Shown: in pieces, positions 1 through 12,253 of the stretch | How the letters are laid out: each line of letters starts with the position of its first letter | Numbering within the stretch: position 1 is the stretch's first letter | NCBI RefSeq assembly: GCF_003473485.1 | Contig: NC_053044.1 | Span: 52,120,091 to 52,184,090, forward strand | Length of the DNA stretch: 64,000 nucleotides | From: Medicago truncatula | Taxonomy: Eukaryota > Streptophyta > Magnoliopsida > Fabales > Fabaceae | Reading direction: 5' to 3' | The notes under the pieces: generated by a model | Database searches by the model: none | The model's input: only the letters and a program-made list of their open reading frames with translations | Told to the model about the DNA's origin: nothing | Made by a program: the position numbers and the translations under genes

Positions 1-217
1 AGTCACTAGGATGTCAAAGACTCTAATTACGGTGGTTTTCAACTACATGTTTAAAACATCCACTTAATCATATACTCCCTCCTTTCTATATTGAGAGTTA
101 CCCTTGCTTATTATACACATTAAAAAAAGATTACAATGAAATAAAAAGAATATAAGTTTATCAAATTAGCTTTATCAAGTATTAATATATTCATTATTAT
201 TATGAAGGCAAAGTGAA

Positions 218-285
218 GGGAGAGCCTTGATATAACAGGTAAAGTTGTTGTGATGTGATGGAAAGGTCACGAGTTCAAATGCAAA
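218..285 (+). mobile_element. SINE-like tRNA-derived fragment
   Basis: The sequence reads 'gggagagccttgatataaca', then 'ggtaaagttgtt', then 'ggtcacgagttcaaat'. This is the A-box/B-box layout of a widespread plant SINE head. No clear target-site duplication or A-tail was found, so it is probably an old truncated copy. Confidence 0.4.
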
Positions 286-2133
286 CTAAAACAATTTTGA
301 GTTGAGACTTGAGAGTACTTATATACGCCTATTAATTAGAGAGTATCCATAGAAAACAAATATTTAATATTACATTAATAAGCGACATTAATTCATCATG
401 TGTCGCAGAGAATAACATACTTTGCTTGCCTTCTATTACAAGTTTTTTATCTCTTTCATTTTCATATTTATTAAAAAAAGTAGTTGATATATTCAATGTG
501 TTAATTGTGTATGAATATTCATAAAAATACAATTGTGTATAGACGTGTCTAAATTTAGCTTCTTTTGCGGTGTACCAGAATATCGGACCTAGATCACCAA
601 GGTTGAATAACAATTTTTTCAACAAAGTGATTTTAGGGTAACCTGTAAACTTTAGCTTCTTATCTCTCAAGATAAACTAATAATAATGATAAAAGTTATA
701 TTTAAATAAATAATAATAAGTATATGTAGTATTTTGAAATGTGACTTTTATTTAAGAATTTCTTTTAAGATGGACTTATATTAGTCTCTTTCCCCAGCAG
801 CCCGAAATAATTGAAGTTCTTTGGCCTAGGCAGTTGTATGTATCTGTGGTTGCTTACTCCTTTAAGCAACTTGTCATGATGGATTATGAAGTATAACCAT
901 GAAATTAAAGTTTGTTCAAAACTGGGCAACTTGCCAATACACTGAAACAACTATTGAGTAATCAATTCTGTTCTTGCTCTAGGAACATAACCATCGTTCG
1001 ATATATGTATAGGGCCCATGCAGAGTCAGTAAAACATACAATAATTTTTATGGAAAAATAACTCCCAGCTTTTGGAAGTTGCAGTGTTTTACACAGCTCG
1101 CTCTATATTCTTAAAGTCTGTTTGGTTGTAGTTCTTGTACGTGCTATACCCTTTATTTGTTGTTACTAATATTGTTGATAAAAAAAGTTGTTAAATTTCA
1201 CTAGATTCTTTGTCTTTCAAATTTTATGTGCATATTTTGTTGTTGATATTAACACCAAATTTTAACATGAATTGAGTCTAATTGAATCTAAGTGTGTGAG
1301 TCTCCCACGGCCACATAATATATTTCCCTTGCTCCTCCATCATATCGAACTTGACTCTGATATCACTTGTTGAAGAGTCCTCGATGTGACTTTGAGAAAC
1401 AACACCGATGGGAGAAGACAGTCCCCCTGCAAGGAAAAGTGCTGCTCTCATAGCAGACTGTGTTTAGTCTTTGTTATGGATGTGATATATCTTATGTTGA
1501 ATTCTGTCATATGGGCTGCTGCAAACCAATATAAAAAAAATCATTACGTTATCCGAGTAGCTAATGATCGTGATGGCAACACGATTTTGATACCACGTCT
1601 TCATACAAAATCTCAAGACAAGGGATCACGTCCCTTGTATATTCTTCAATTAACTCATTCCTAATTGATGCGAGACTAACCATTAACACTTTAACTGCAA
1701 CATTTTGGGAGCGGAAAATGGAGAAGTTGGGATATAACAAAAACAAATTAAAAAATGAAAGAAAAAGAAGGTAGCTAAAGTGTAACAATTGAAGGCCAGC
1801 TGGTAGCTGATTAGATATGACATATTCATTGTTCACACAAGATAGAAGAAGGCACAACATGGATCGATATAAATGTCCAAATATCTTTACTAATTTTCTA
1901 ATTAAGAATACAATAGAGTAAGAGTAAGGAAAGATGGAAAAACAGATAGTATAGTAATAAAAAGATAGCAGTTCCCCCTCCTCTATGAACTTTAATCCCA
2001 TGCACCCACTTGCATTAAATGAAGAAATTAATTCCATTGAAATTTCCCAACTACACAAACACCAATTAGGTATTAGCATTAACTCTTTTCCACCCACCTC
2101 ATGTAAAATCAATTTCATGGATTTCATAAACAA

Positions 2134-2145
2134 ATATATATAAAT
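2134..2145 (+). promoter_or_regulatory. Probable TATA box of the KCS gene
   Basis: An 'atatatataaat' motif lies about 85-95 bases before the KCS start codon, a normal distance for a plant TATA box with a short 5' leader. It is called by position and motif only. Confidence 0.45.
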
Positions 2146-2226
2146 AAACATACTAACACAAACTAGCCAATATTCCTAAACACAACAAAAACAACATTGT
2201 AAACACAATATTCTGCTGTTCCAACT

Positions 2227-5200
2227 ATGGCTACTAACGAAGGTGACATGTTCTCAGCAGAGATTGTGAACCGTGGGATTGAATCATCGGGTCCGAACGC
2301 CGGTTCATTGACGTTCTCTGTCCGTGTTCGGAGACGGTTACCGGATTTTCTTCAATCTGTGAACCTTAAGTATGTGAAATTGGGTTACCATTATCTGATA
2401 AACCATGGTGTTTATTTGTTCACTATACCAATTCTACTTGTTGTGTTTAGTGCTGAGGTTGGTAGTCTTAGCAAAGAAGATCTTTGGAAGAAGATTTGGG
2501 AAGATGCAACTTATGATCTTGCATCTGTTCTCTCTTCTCTTGCTGTCTTTGTTTTCACTTTCACTCTTTACTTCATGTCAAGGCCACGTCCTATTTATCT
2601 CATTGATTTTGCATGCTATCAACCTGATGATGAACTCAAGGTATGCACACAAAAACTTTATAAATATGCAAATGCATCTATTACTATTTAATTAAATTAA
2701 TCAATCAACGCGTGGTTGATCCAAGTGTTATCTACTCAGATACCTTAAACAAGTGATCACGAGTTTCATCTCTAACTCTTGTGTCAGGAGAAAAATATAG
2801 TTGGAGAAAGAACCTACCTTATGTATTCAACAAATTCTTTGACAAAGATTAGTCACGTGTGGTCATGTGGATGCTTAATACATATAATATATTGTAGGAA
2901 AGAATACACATGGGTGTTTTGTAGTAGCTTAGAGTTTTTTATCTAGACATACAAAGCCAAGGAAGAATTAGTATTCAGTTTGATTTTATTCTTACTTGAA
3001 ATTAAAATGAAGTATCATTTTCTATGGCATCATATCACAACTTTAGGGAATCTTGATTTTATGTTAAGAGTTTATTTGATTAGAAAAAAATGTTTTCCAT
3101 TTTCTATGTTTAGTTTTAATTGTAACTGTGGCTCATTTTTTCTCTCTTTCAAAACAGTAAAAAATAATCCTTTATATTATATATCAACGATTAATGTCTT
3201 CTCTTTTTGAATTGGTTATTTAAAAAAAAATTAGTTTCAATAAACATATTTTAAAAAATGTATCTTTTTATGATGGTAAAAAAATAAATTAACCTTTTTT
3301 AAAAAAGAAATCTCTAAATTATTAAATATTTAATTTTAATATAAAACAAACTGTCCCATAATTTTAATTTTAATTTTTAAAAAATTTATGTCTAGAAAAA
3401 CTTGTGTTGGTAGAAAATAACAATAAGAATGAATTTGTTGCATGAAGGTATCTAGGGAGCAATTGATAGAGCTAGCAAGAAAATCAGGAAAATTTGATGA
3501 AGGAAGTCTAGAATTCCAAAAGAGGATAGTAATGTCATCAGGAATAGGTGATGAAACATACATTCCAAGATCAGTGATATCATCAAGTGAAAACACAGCA
3601 ACAATGAAAGAAGGTAGAGCTGAGGCATCAATGGTTATGTTTGGAGCACTTGATGAACTCTTTGAAAAAACAGGAATTAGACCAAAAGATGTTGGTGTTC
3701 TTGTAGTAAATTGTAGCATATTCAATCCAACACCATCATTGTCAGCCATGATTATAAATCATTATAAGATGAGGGGAAATATTTTGAGTTATAATCTTGG
3801 TGGTATGGGTTGTAGTGCTGGAATTATTGCTGTTGATTTGGCTAGGGATATACTTCAATCTAATCCTGGTAACTATGCTGTTGTTGTGAGTACCGAAATG
3901 GTTGGATTTAATTGGTATCAAGGAAAAGAAAGATCAATGCTTATTCCAAATTGTTTCTTTCGTATGGGTTGTTCTGCTGTTTTGCTCTCTAACCGTCGTC
4001 GTGATTTTGGCCGCGCGAAATATCGTCTTGAACACATTGTTCGTACACATAAAGGTGCTGATGATCGCAGTTTCAGGTACTTCAAACATCCAATCATATC
4101 TTACTATTTCGATATTTGTGTTGATATTTTAAAAAACAATGTTATAACACATCTAATTGATAATATTTGATCAGATTCAGATGTATGTGTAAGTTTTTTT
4201 AAACCATTGACAAATAGAGATTAAGCGGAGCATAATTTCGATTTAATGGATTACTTGTTACTAATTTTTTTTTTTTTGGTGATACTTGTTACTAATTTCT
4301 TCACTTATCAATTAAGCATGAAATTAATTTTGAGTATCAGTAATAAGAAATTCATGGTTTCCCTTTTACGAGGGTATCGATAGTTTTTTTTTAAGGGATG
4401 AGGATATCGATAGTTATTATTACAGATACATTGGTCCATCATGGACTAAATTTTGTTTTGTACCATGCTATGTTTTTTTTTTTTTTTATATATAACTTGT
4501 ACCATGCTATGTTTTATTTCCTCATATTTTGATCACTATTCTGTATTTTATGCCAAAAGAATAAAAACAGTCTCAATCAATCATCCCTAATAGAAAAGTG
4601 AGATGGAAAAATAATCAAAATAACCACTAATGGATTTTTTTTTTTTATAATGACTACTAATAGATATGACATGTAATGTGTGTTATTAAAAAAGAAAGAG
4701 ATTAAAAGAGGAATGACTGAATAAGGACGTAAAAAATAATATGAAAGAGAAGTGAAGTGTGAAAATATATCGAAATTCTTAAAAAACCAAATTGCTTTAA
4801 AGCTTAAAAGAAAAAGATAATGACAAATGACCTAACTTTCACGTGGGCCTTGTGAATAAACACTAACAAAAAGTATGCTTTTGGATATGTGGTTACCGAT
4901 ATTTTCTATCATGAGTTTACATTTATTTTTTTGGCTGAAGTTCGATAGAGATAAGTAAAGTCTGACTTCTAATTGATTTAATCTTAACTGTGACACAAAT
5001 GCAGGTGCGTGTACCAAGAGGAAGACGACCAGAAATTCAAAGGAATAAAGATAAGCAAAGACTTAATTGAAATTGGTGGCGAAGCTCTCAAAACTAACAT
5101 CACAACACTAGGACCATTGGTCCTACCCTTTTCAGAACAGCTTATTTTCTTTGCTACATTAGTGTGGAGGAACTGGTTTGGTGGTGGAAAATCTGATAAA

Positions 5201-5575
5201 AATTCACCATCATCAAACAAGCCATACATTCCTAACTACAAACTAGCTTTTGAGCATTTTTGTGTGCATGCTGCCAGCAAAACCATTCTTGATGAGCTTC
5301 AAAAGAATCTTGAATTGAGTGACAAGAACATGGAAGCTTCTAGAATGACGCTGCACCGATTCGGCAACACTTCTAGTAGCAGCATTTGGTATGAGCTTGC
5401 TTATATGGAAGCTAAGGAAAAAGTTAAAAGAGGAGACCGTGTTTGGCAACTTGCTTTTGGTTCTGGTTTTAAGTGTAACAGTGCTGTTTGGCGTTCGATG
5501 CGTCGTGTTACAAAACCTTCTTCTAGGAACCCTTGGCTTGACTGCATTGATGCATACCCTGCTTCTCTCAATTAA
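2227..5575 (+). CDS. KCS: 3-ketoacyl-CoA synthase (very-long-chain fatty acid condensing enzyme)
   Basis: Exons are 2227-2640, 3448-4076 and 5005-5575, all with GT-AG introns in frame, giving 537 aa. KCS enzymes sit in the ER and condense malonyl-CoA with acyl-CoA to start each elongation cycle of very-long-chain fatty acids for waxes, cutin or suberin, sphingolipids or seed oil. The N-terminus carries 'RRRLPDF' and '[13 protein letters not shown]', then two hydrophobic membrane segments (about residues 60-77 and 95-115). The FAE1/CUT1-type condensing domain has the active-site Cys260 in '[10 protein letters not shown]', His436 in 'FEHFCVH' and Asn469 in 'RFGNTSSSS'. Relative to the FAE1 triad, both Cys-His and Cys-Asn spacings are 8 residues longer, consistent with a small insertion near '[12 protein letters not shown]'. 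After the catalytic His it reads 'AASK' where most family members have 'AGGR'. It is closest in feel to the KCS4/KCS9/FAE1 group. Many KCS genes have no or one intron; this one has two. Confidence 0.95.
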
Positions 5576-6749
5576 AAAGCACTTTTATTATTATGATCAA
5601 TCTATGATATTGATCAGTGATGATGATTATGAAATTAAGACTTATTTAGGATATGAAATAATGGTAGTTTTAGTTAAGTTGGTGTTTTAAATTTTAATTC
5701 CTGGCTTGTGATATTGCATACTGTTACACTGAGGCATATATAACATCATGTGCCTTTGTTTTCTCAGTACTCTTTAAATTTTTAAGCTACTTTTTCTTTC
5801 TCATTGATTACTTGGCTTTAAATTGTAATCTGTTACTGATGCCTAATGTTTCTATGTCTCTTTAAAAATAATAGGACCATGTTTGATCAAGAAAAATAAT
5901 AGGACCATATCAAATTATGAATAAGTTAATGGATGACTACATAAAGCTAAGTCTATAATGGTACCCCCATAATGCATGTTTTAATTTGCATTCCTATTTT
6001 TCTTTCTAGTTGCCCTGCCTCAACTGCTAAAATCGATTTGAAAGCATATTTGATGTAATTTGGATTGGGTGGGACTTGGATTTTTTAACTAATTCAATTT
6101 TATAAAATTTACTTGTAAGGTAGTCATTGTCTAAATTTTACATTTTCTTTTTATTCTCACAAAATTTGTTTAAAATCATTTTACAAGCTTGGGCCTTATT
6201 TCTAGCTAATTTTTAAAATTGATATTTTTTTTCCTTACCAGTTCACGTCTCACTCATGTTTATGTATATAATAAGGATGACCTATTAACATAAATAGTAT
6301 CTTAGGTTTGGTCATACTCAACTCTTCAAAATTGACTTAAGATTGTCTAGAATTAATAAGTTCTGGCTAACATTGTATCTAGGTTATGGATGAATGTTTT
6401 TTTGCAACCATTGATAATTAAGGACGTCTCTTTAATAATAGGTCCATATCAAATTATGAATAGTTAATGGGTGGCTCATAAAGTCGATAAAGTCAATAAT
6501 GCTATTACCATAATGCATGTTTTATATTGTTTTCCTATTTTTCCTCTAGTAATCTAGTTGCCATCAACTACTTCCATAAATTTGAAAACACGTTTGATGT
6601 GACTTGGGTTTTGGAACTAATTCAACACTCATAAAATCAAATTATAAGATGATATTGAGGAATGATGAATGTCTATAATTTAGATTTTTTTTTTCTAAGC
6701 TTGGGTCGTCAATGTGAAATTTGTTTTATTTTTTTCAATACACTTATCA

Positions 6750-7017
6750 CGGTGGTTTTAAATAGCAGCCGCAATTACGATATGAACTGTTATGTAGGTA
6801 GGATGCAAAAAAAATGTGACAACTGCGTTTAAAATTGCAGATATGATGTCATTGCAGAGCCTTTAAAACCCGTAATATTGAGTCCGCAATTATGATTGTA
6901 GATCACAATTTTTTTGGTGGTGGTTGGGGTTTGAACCCCGAATCTTACATATATATTATGTATTATCCTTACCAACTGAGTTAAACTCACGTGAACAGAT
7001 GACAATTTAAAACTATG
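6750..7017. mobile_element. MITE carrying a nested SINE
   Basis: The ends form an inverted repeat: 'cggtggttttaaat' on the left and 'atttaaaactatg' on the right. The interior is rich in 'ccgcaatta' and 'attgcag' motifs. The right part is split by the SINE at 6912-6996. The superfamily is not certain. Confidence 0.5.
6912..6996 (-). mobile_element. tRNA-derived SINE, minus strand, with target-site duplication
   Basis: Read on the minus strand it has an A box 'ttaactcagttggtaagg' and a B box 'ggggttcaaacccc', ending in a short A-rich tail. It is bounded by 12-base near-identical duplications, 6900-6911 (agatcacaattt) and 6997-7008 (agatgacaattt). It inserted into a pre-existing MITE. Confidence 0.75.
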
Positions 7018-7330
7018 ATTATCACTACGCACATAAAATATCATCTTAAATTATGAGTCACACTCAATCCTGCAAAATTGATTTATGATATTTCAAGATT
7101 TATATAAGTTATGATTAGATTTGTATCCATATTATGGATGGATGTTATCTCAACCATTGATTAAATATAATACAAAATATGAATTATACAGAATATTCAA
7201 CTTGCTAACATAAACATATTGGCTAATTGTGTGGGGAAGTATTATCAATTAACCTGTTCTATACTCAAAAAATTATATCGTGCATGGAGAAAGCACCTCT
7301 TAACCGTTTAAATAGAGATTTTATTAGTGT

Positions 7331-7338
7331 TATAAATA
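7331..7338 (+). promoter_or_regulatory. Probable TATA box of the PMEI-like gene
   Basis: 'tataaata' lies about 105 bases before the chosen start codon of the PMEI-like gene. It is called by motif and position only. Confidence 0.45.
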
Positions 7339-7436
7339 AATGAATCTTTAGACCATCATTCACAATTCAACCCATCTCCTATCACTATCTCATTGCAATT
7401 TCCCAAATTAGTTTGACCAAAATCAATTCCATATCA

Positions 7437-7955
7437 ATGGCATTTCAAAATCCCATAGTAACATTTATTTTATTAACATCAATATTATGTGTAATTAGTA
7501 CTCGCCAGGCAAATGAGCCTGCCCCAAAATCTTCCAAAACTGAAGACAATATTGGAGAACTAGAGCAACAAGCTCAAGATGCAATAATCACAACCGTTGC
7601 TGAACTTAAGTACGCTAAAGAATTCATGGAATTTATTCCAAAGTTAAAAACCTTAGCTAATTTAAACGATGAACAAGGCACCCAAGTTGATCAATGTGTT
7701 GGAGGGTTAACTACTGCAATGAACAATGTTCTTATGGAAGTAGAAAAAATGGAAAATTCATGGCCTTCTATGTCTTGGGGAACCGAGACATTGCAAAATG
7801 TGATGGATGTTGTGTTAACTTATAATGTTATATGTGATCATGCACTTGAAGGAGTTGATGGAACTATTAAACTTATGGTTCAACGTAAGATTGAAGATGT
7901 TTCGTTGCTTACCAATGATGTTATACTTCGTGTTGCTAAGATTGTATGGCATTAA
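7437..7955 (+). CDS. PMEI-like secreted protein (invertase/pectin methylesterase inhibitor family)
   Basis: Intronless, 172 aa. The first ATG in the frame (7437) is used; the frame stays open upstream but without an ATG. Residues 1-23 are a signal peptide ('PIVTFILLTSILCVIST'). The rest matches the C-terminal part of the PMEI four-helix bundle. Cys87 ('VDQCVGGL') and Cys133 ('VICDHALEG') would form the second conserved disulfide, and the tail 'RKIEDVSLLTNDVILRVAKI' is typical of the last helix. The N-terminal helical hairpin and first cysteine pair of classical PMEIs are missing, so inhibition of pectin methylesterase or invertase cannot be assumed. It probably acts in the cell wall. The family assignment is fairly sure, the target is not. 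Confidence 0.8.
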   Translation: MAFQNPIVTFILLTSILCVISTRQANEPAPKSSKTEDNIGELEQQAQDAIITTVAELKYAKEFMEFIPKLKTLANLNDEQGTQVDQCVGGLTTAMNNVLMEVEKMENSWPSMSWGTETLQNVMDVVLTYNVICDHALEGVDGTIKLMVQRKIEDVSLLTNDVILRVAKIVWH

Positions 7956-9913
7956 GGTAATTGTTACAAGGAAATCTTGGCATTTACTACTATGAAACGA
8001 ATTATATATTAGTATATGTAATAATGTAATAAAGCTTATGATATACGCGTATTATTAATAAATAAATGATTCCAAATTATGTAAAGACTTGTTGAATTAA
8101 ATAAACGAAAGTATGGTTTTCTTTTGTAATTCTGGGTTTATTTAAAGATATAGTTTAATTAATTACAAGGATTTGGAAATTGCAAGCACAATTTAGTGAA
8201 TTTTAACGATTTTTTTTAAGAGACAACTTATTTAACCCCCAACCCTATATAATTAGTTGAATCTAATTAGTTTAGGACATTGGGTAGTTGGTGCACTTAA
8301 CTTGTGGCCTAGCCCACAAGTATAGCTTACACTAGAATACGAGTATCCCTTACAAGCATGAAAAGAATATGGTTAGAATATTCCTTAAAAAAAAAAAAAA
8401 AAAGATGAATTTTTTTTTTCAAATAAGAGACCTTTCCCACTCTCCATATATCTAAAAAAATGGTTAAAATTCAGAAGTATATTTCCATATTACAAATCAT
8501 ATGGTTCTTTTCAAATAATGCTGTTTATTTCCATATAAAAGAAATAGGCAGCTCATTTCTCTTCAAATCATTTAGTAAATTGTAGTATATTTTTCAAATT
8601 ATGTTTTTTCTATCGAATGTATGTTTCCCTAACACACAATGTTGATATAGTGTCCAAATTAAAAGTATTTGATATTGTCCAATGCTGTGAATGAAGAAAT
8701 CAATTTTAATAAGGTTGGTTCATTTTAGCTTAAAATAATAATTTTGAAATTATGTTAATTAGAAAATAATTGGACATTTAAAGTAGAATAGAGTTTTTAT
8801 TTTTATTTTTTTTAAGATAAGTAAAATAGAGTTTAATATTAAAAAGTTGGTTGAGGGAAGTAAGACAATAGCATATTGCATTCAACATGTAGGAGATTCA
8901 AATTTCCATCTCTATTGAAGTTTCATGAGTGCTTTTTGAGTCTTAAAAGTTTTTAATTTTGTATTGAGATACCATTCCCATTCTCCTACCTTTTCATTTT
9001 AAAGAATATATTCATAACTATAGTTTTCTTATTGGGAATGACTCAATGTCACCTTTCAAAATAATATAACATGTATATTATATTTAAATGTAATATTTGG
9101 GTGTGTGTGAAAATTACATTTAATTAATCATTTTATAATAATCTTAAATGTCGTTTTTGCGTTGGACTATTTCAATTACATGACGCATTCCACTAAAAAA
9201 AACTCATGCACATAAATAACTATTGAATATTTTTTTTTAAAGGAAGAACTATTGAATATTAAAAGTTAGTTTTCACTTTCTATAGAGCCATTGTGTCTTC
9301 CTGTTGCCTTACTTTCCTTTCCTTTTTAAAACTTTTCCTCCTCTTTCTAATTTTCATTTTTTTTTAATAATTTCTGATTTTCTTTTAGTTTGCCTTTGAA
9401 GATATTAGGGAAATAATAGACGTGTTTGTTTCAGATTCTTTAAAAATTAATTTTGATGTCTTGGTTATAAGTGTAAGTGTTTTTCATAAACAATTTTGCT
9501 ATAAAAATGATTTATATGCTGAAAATGAAAAGCTTTTATTTTTTGGTCAAGCTATTTTAACTAGCTTTTGAAAAAAAAAAAATGTTTCATACAAGAACGA
9601 AAAAATTACAAAATCTTATTTTATAATTGTAAACAAACTCAAAATAACATTATTTTCTCAAAAATCGATTACTCTAAATTATTTACATCAAGATGATTTA
9701 GAAAAAATAAATAGAAATTAACTAAAACATAAATGATATTTTAAGAATCTTAAACAGGCGGGTTCAAAAGCTAGACTGCATTGACTAAAGAAAAGCTAGG
9801 CTTGCTATGTTTCTTGAACATAGCAAGTTTTCTTTTCTCCTTTTACAATCATTTTTTTTCTTATGTTATTTTACTATTCTTTTTTTTACTTTTGATTCGA
9901 ATTTTAAATGAGA
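7956..9913. other. AT-rich intergenic region
   Basis: No gene seen. It contains long A and T runs (near 8388-8403 and 8410-8420) and a weak SINE-like patch around 8843-8960 with a degenerate B box. There is no convincing open frame. Confidence 0.5.
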
Positions 9914-10624
9914 AATGTTAGGGTCACATCCACTAACATTCTCTTTTAACACACTCAATCTAAATTAGCCACATCATTAATTTATTTTCTCTCTTTTACC
10001 GGCAACCGGAAGTACAAGTTGCTAAACCAAAAGTCTCTCATCTCCCTTTATGGTCTTTCTCATTACTTCTGATATGGCATCTTGCTTTCTTCCGTTCTGG
10101 CCATCTCTATTTGATTTCTTTTTGTCAATTTGTTTCCTTTTTTTTATATGTTCTTGCCATCTTGCTTTCTCATTTTGTATTCCAATGGGTTTTTTTTTAG
10201 GGAATTTCCAATGGATTTTGTTTTAGATTGTAGTAACTGAAAATCAAAATAAGCATTCTTTTGCAATTATGTTGGTTTTTTGTGCAGATTTTTGCAGTAA
10301 CGATCTTAGTATCTTCTACTTTGGTTTTAGTCATGGTACAGTAAGTAACGATTTTCCCTTCTTTTAACTTGGTTCAATTAAGTGGAAAAGTTTCCATTCA
10401 ATACAGTAAGCAAGGTGGATTGGTAGACAATTTTATCTTTTTCAATGGGGTGAAAGAAATTGATTTATTTGGCAAAGGAGAACCTGTGTTTGTAGGAGCT
10501 TCAGCAGAGAAGATGAAACGTGAAAACCTTATTTAATTAATAATAAAAAAAAATAAAATAAACGTTAACACAGGTTATAATTAGGTGGATTAAAAGAGAG
10601 TGTTAGTGGATGTGACCATAACAT
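9914..10624. mobile_element. Non-autonomous TIR element A
   Basis: Terminal inverted repeats of about 34 bases: the left end (9914-9947) contains 'gggtcacatccactaacatt' and the right end (10591-10624) contains 'gttagtggatgtgacc', its near-perfect complement. The interior has no transposase frame. The region just inside the left end ('agccacatcattaattt', 'accggcaaccgg') resembles that of element B next door, so the two belong to one family. Confidence 0.7.
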
Positions 10625-10663
10625 TTTTTATTCTAAATTATCAGAGTTTCTTTTTATTTTTGA

Positions 10664-11583
10664 GGGATGCTAAAGTCACACATCCTCTAAGAGACTCTTC
10701 TAACACTCTCAAATAATAATCAGCCAAGTCATTAAGTTTTATTTATTTTTTTTAATTTCATTACCTGTTAACCGGTACTACAGGTTGCTGAAACAACTGA
10801 GTAAAAAAACAATTTTTGAACAACGTTTAAAATAAAAAGTAATCTCTTCGTCTTCTCCACAAACCTCCATGCTTCTTCCTTTCCATCTGTTCACGGTTCA
10901 TTTCCTTTTGATCTGTCAATGTCTCTTTTTGATTTGTATTGTGCAAGAGAAATACTTACTTTCTCGCAAGTTTCAATCTGACCCATTAGCCGCCACCGTA
11001 TCGTCGTTGTTGCAAGTTCTGGTGGCCATCCATCGATCTCTTGGTCGAGAGATCCGTGTGGTTGTTGATGAGTTGGTTTCCATTTGTAGTTATGCTCCTT
11101 CTTGCTGTAAAATTTTCCAGATCTATTCCAATTATCCATTTTACTTTGTTTAGATTTGTGCAATTCCTTTCTTCTGTACAATTTCCGTTGTTGACACAAA
11201 GATAACAAAATTTACTTTTACTTTCCACTAAAATATCTAAAGGAAAAACTTATGAATCCACAAACGAAATTTCACAGAACATCCAATTTTTTAATGGAAT
11301 TCATTGAACAATGTTAGAGTATACTTTTACTTTTTATTTGGTTAAATTCGGGTGAAATACAGTGATTTTCTTTCTATCGATGATAAATTGAGATTTCTGT
11401 TAATGAGAATTTGAGAGAACATCGAAGATGCAGAAGTTTTTTTTTTTTTTTTTTTTATTGAAACACTAATACAAAAAATAAGAACACAACCAGTAACAGG
11501 TAATGAAATTCAAAAAAATGAATGACTTGACTAAATATTATTGGAGAGTGTTTAGAAGGTGTGAGACCCTAGCATTCCTCTTT
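10664..11583. mobile_element. Non-autonomous TIR element B
   Basis: The left end (from about 10664) contains 'gggatgctaaagtcacacat' and 'ctaacactctc'. The right end (11543-11583) contains 'gagagtgtttagaaggtgtg' and 'accctagcattcctc', the approximate complement. The inner left part ('agccaagtcattaag', 'ttaaccggtactacaggttg') resembles element A. Small open frames inside do not look coding. Confidence 0.65.
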
Positions 11584-11656
11584 ATTTATTTTTTTTAGAA
11601 TCGGAAGGTTCGAAAGAAAAAAAGAATTGAAAAAACAAAACGAGAAGCTAAACAAC
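11460..11656 (+). repeat. Direct repeat, copy 1 (partner 12291-12483)
   Basis: About 197 bases, from 'gaaacactaatacaaaaaat' to 'gagaagctaaacaac', recur almost unchanged at 12291-12483. The repeat covers the right terminus of element B together with DNA outside that element, so it is a segmental duplication rather than a second transposon copy. Confidence 0.9.
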
Positions 11657-12253
11657 TATTATTATTAAATTGTGTGAACTGGATTTCGCTTTTTTCCCGT
11701 TCCGGCGTTTTCAAAATGGCTACAAAACCACGTATTTTCCTTTCACAACATTGAACAGCGACAGGTCGGTTTCAACTAGGGACCATAATACCAAAATGGC
11801 TACAAAACAAACTACGTATTTTCCTTTCACTTCCATCCAATATCATCTTAATATTTTCATTGATTTAAGTTTCAATCGATTTGCATGTTTATTTTTCCTG
11901 CTCAAAGTTAAAAATAAAAATTCATGTTCATTTTACCTTTTCTCGATTTGAATGTTTTAGATTGTCGTCATGTGGTAATTCGTAATGATTTTTTATTAAT
12001 ACTTTATAATATGTAATATTATTATTATTTATGATACCTTCCTATTTCACTCCATATTATAAATCCTTGCTTAGATTGTATACTATTACTTCAATATTTT
12101 CCCAGGTCAATTTAATTGAATATTAAGCGTACATACTTTATAAAATTGTACATTATTGTTTTATTTTAGCATTGTTCAGTACTATGTCTATTCTTCCAGA
12201 CACACATCTCATCGTACAACGACATAACTTTTGTCGTGCGGTGCAGCCGCGCT

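Larger units (their letters stand above)
1..2226. other. Intergenic region left of the KCS gene
   Basis: No gene that I can support. The stretch is AT-rich. It holds a SINE-like patch near 218-285 and a decayed 'ctccctcc' Stowaway-type end near 74-81. Small open frames near 332-670 and 765-950 on the minus strand match no family I recognise and have no clear gene structure. The frame at 1561-2151 (-) overlaps the KCS upstream region and looks random. Confidence 0.5.
5855..7170. repeat. Imperfect tandem duplication downstream of KCS
   Basis: Two diverged copies of a roughly 560-base unit lie in tandem, about 5855-6425 and 6425-7170. Matching landmarks are 'aataggaccatatcaaatta' with 'aataggtccatatcaaatta', 'cataatgcatgtttta' in both, and 'tatctaggttatggatgaat' with 'tatccatattatggatggat'. 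The second copy is lengthened by a MITE with a SINE nested in it. No coding potential was seen. Confidence 0.7.

Noticed and set aside
332..950. Two minus-strand open frames (332-670, 765-950) as an unknown gene
   Set aside because: No recognisable domain, no consistent splice joints between them, and AT-rich composition like the surrounding non-coding DNA.
1561..2151. 196-codon minus-strand frame upstream of KCS
   Set aside because: Rich in Leu/Phe/Tyr/Ser as expected from random AT-rich DNA, overlaps the KCS promoter and leader, and has no domain.
10869..11228. Open frames inside TIR element B as a transposase
   Set aside because: Short, low complexity, no DDE motif. The element is non-autonomous.
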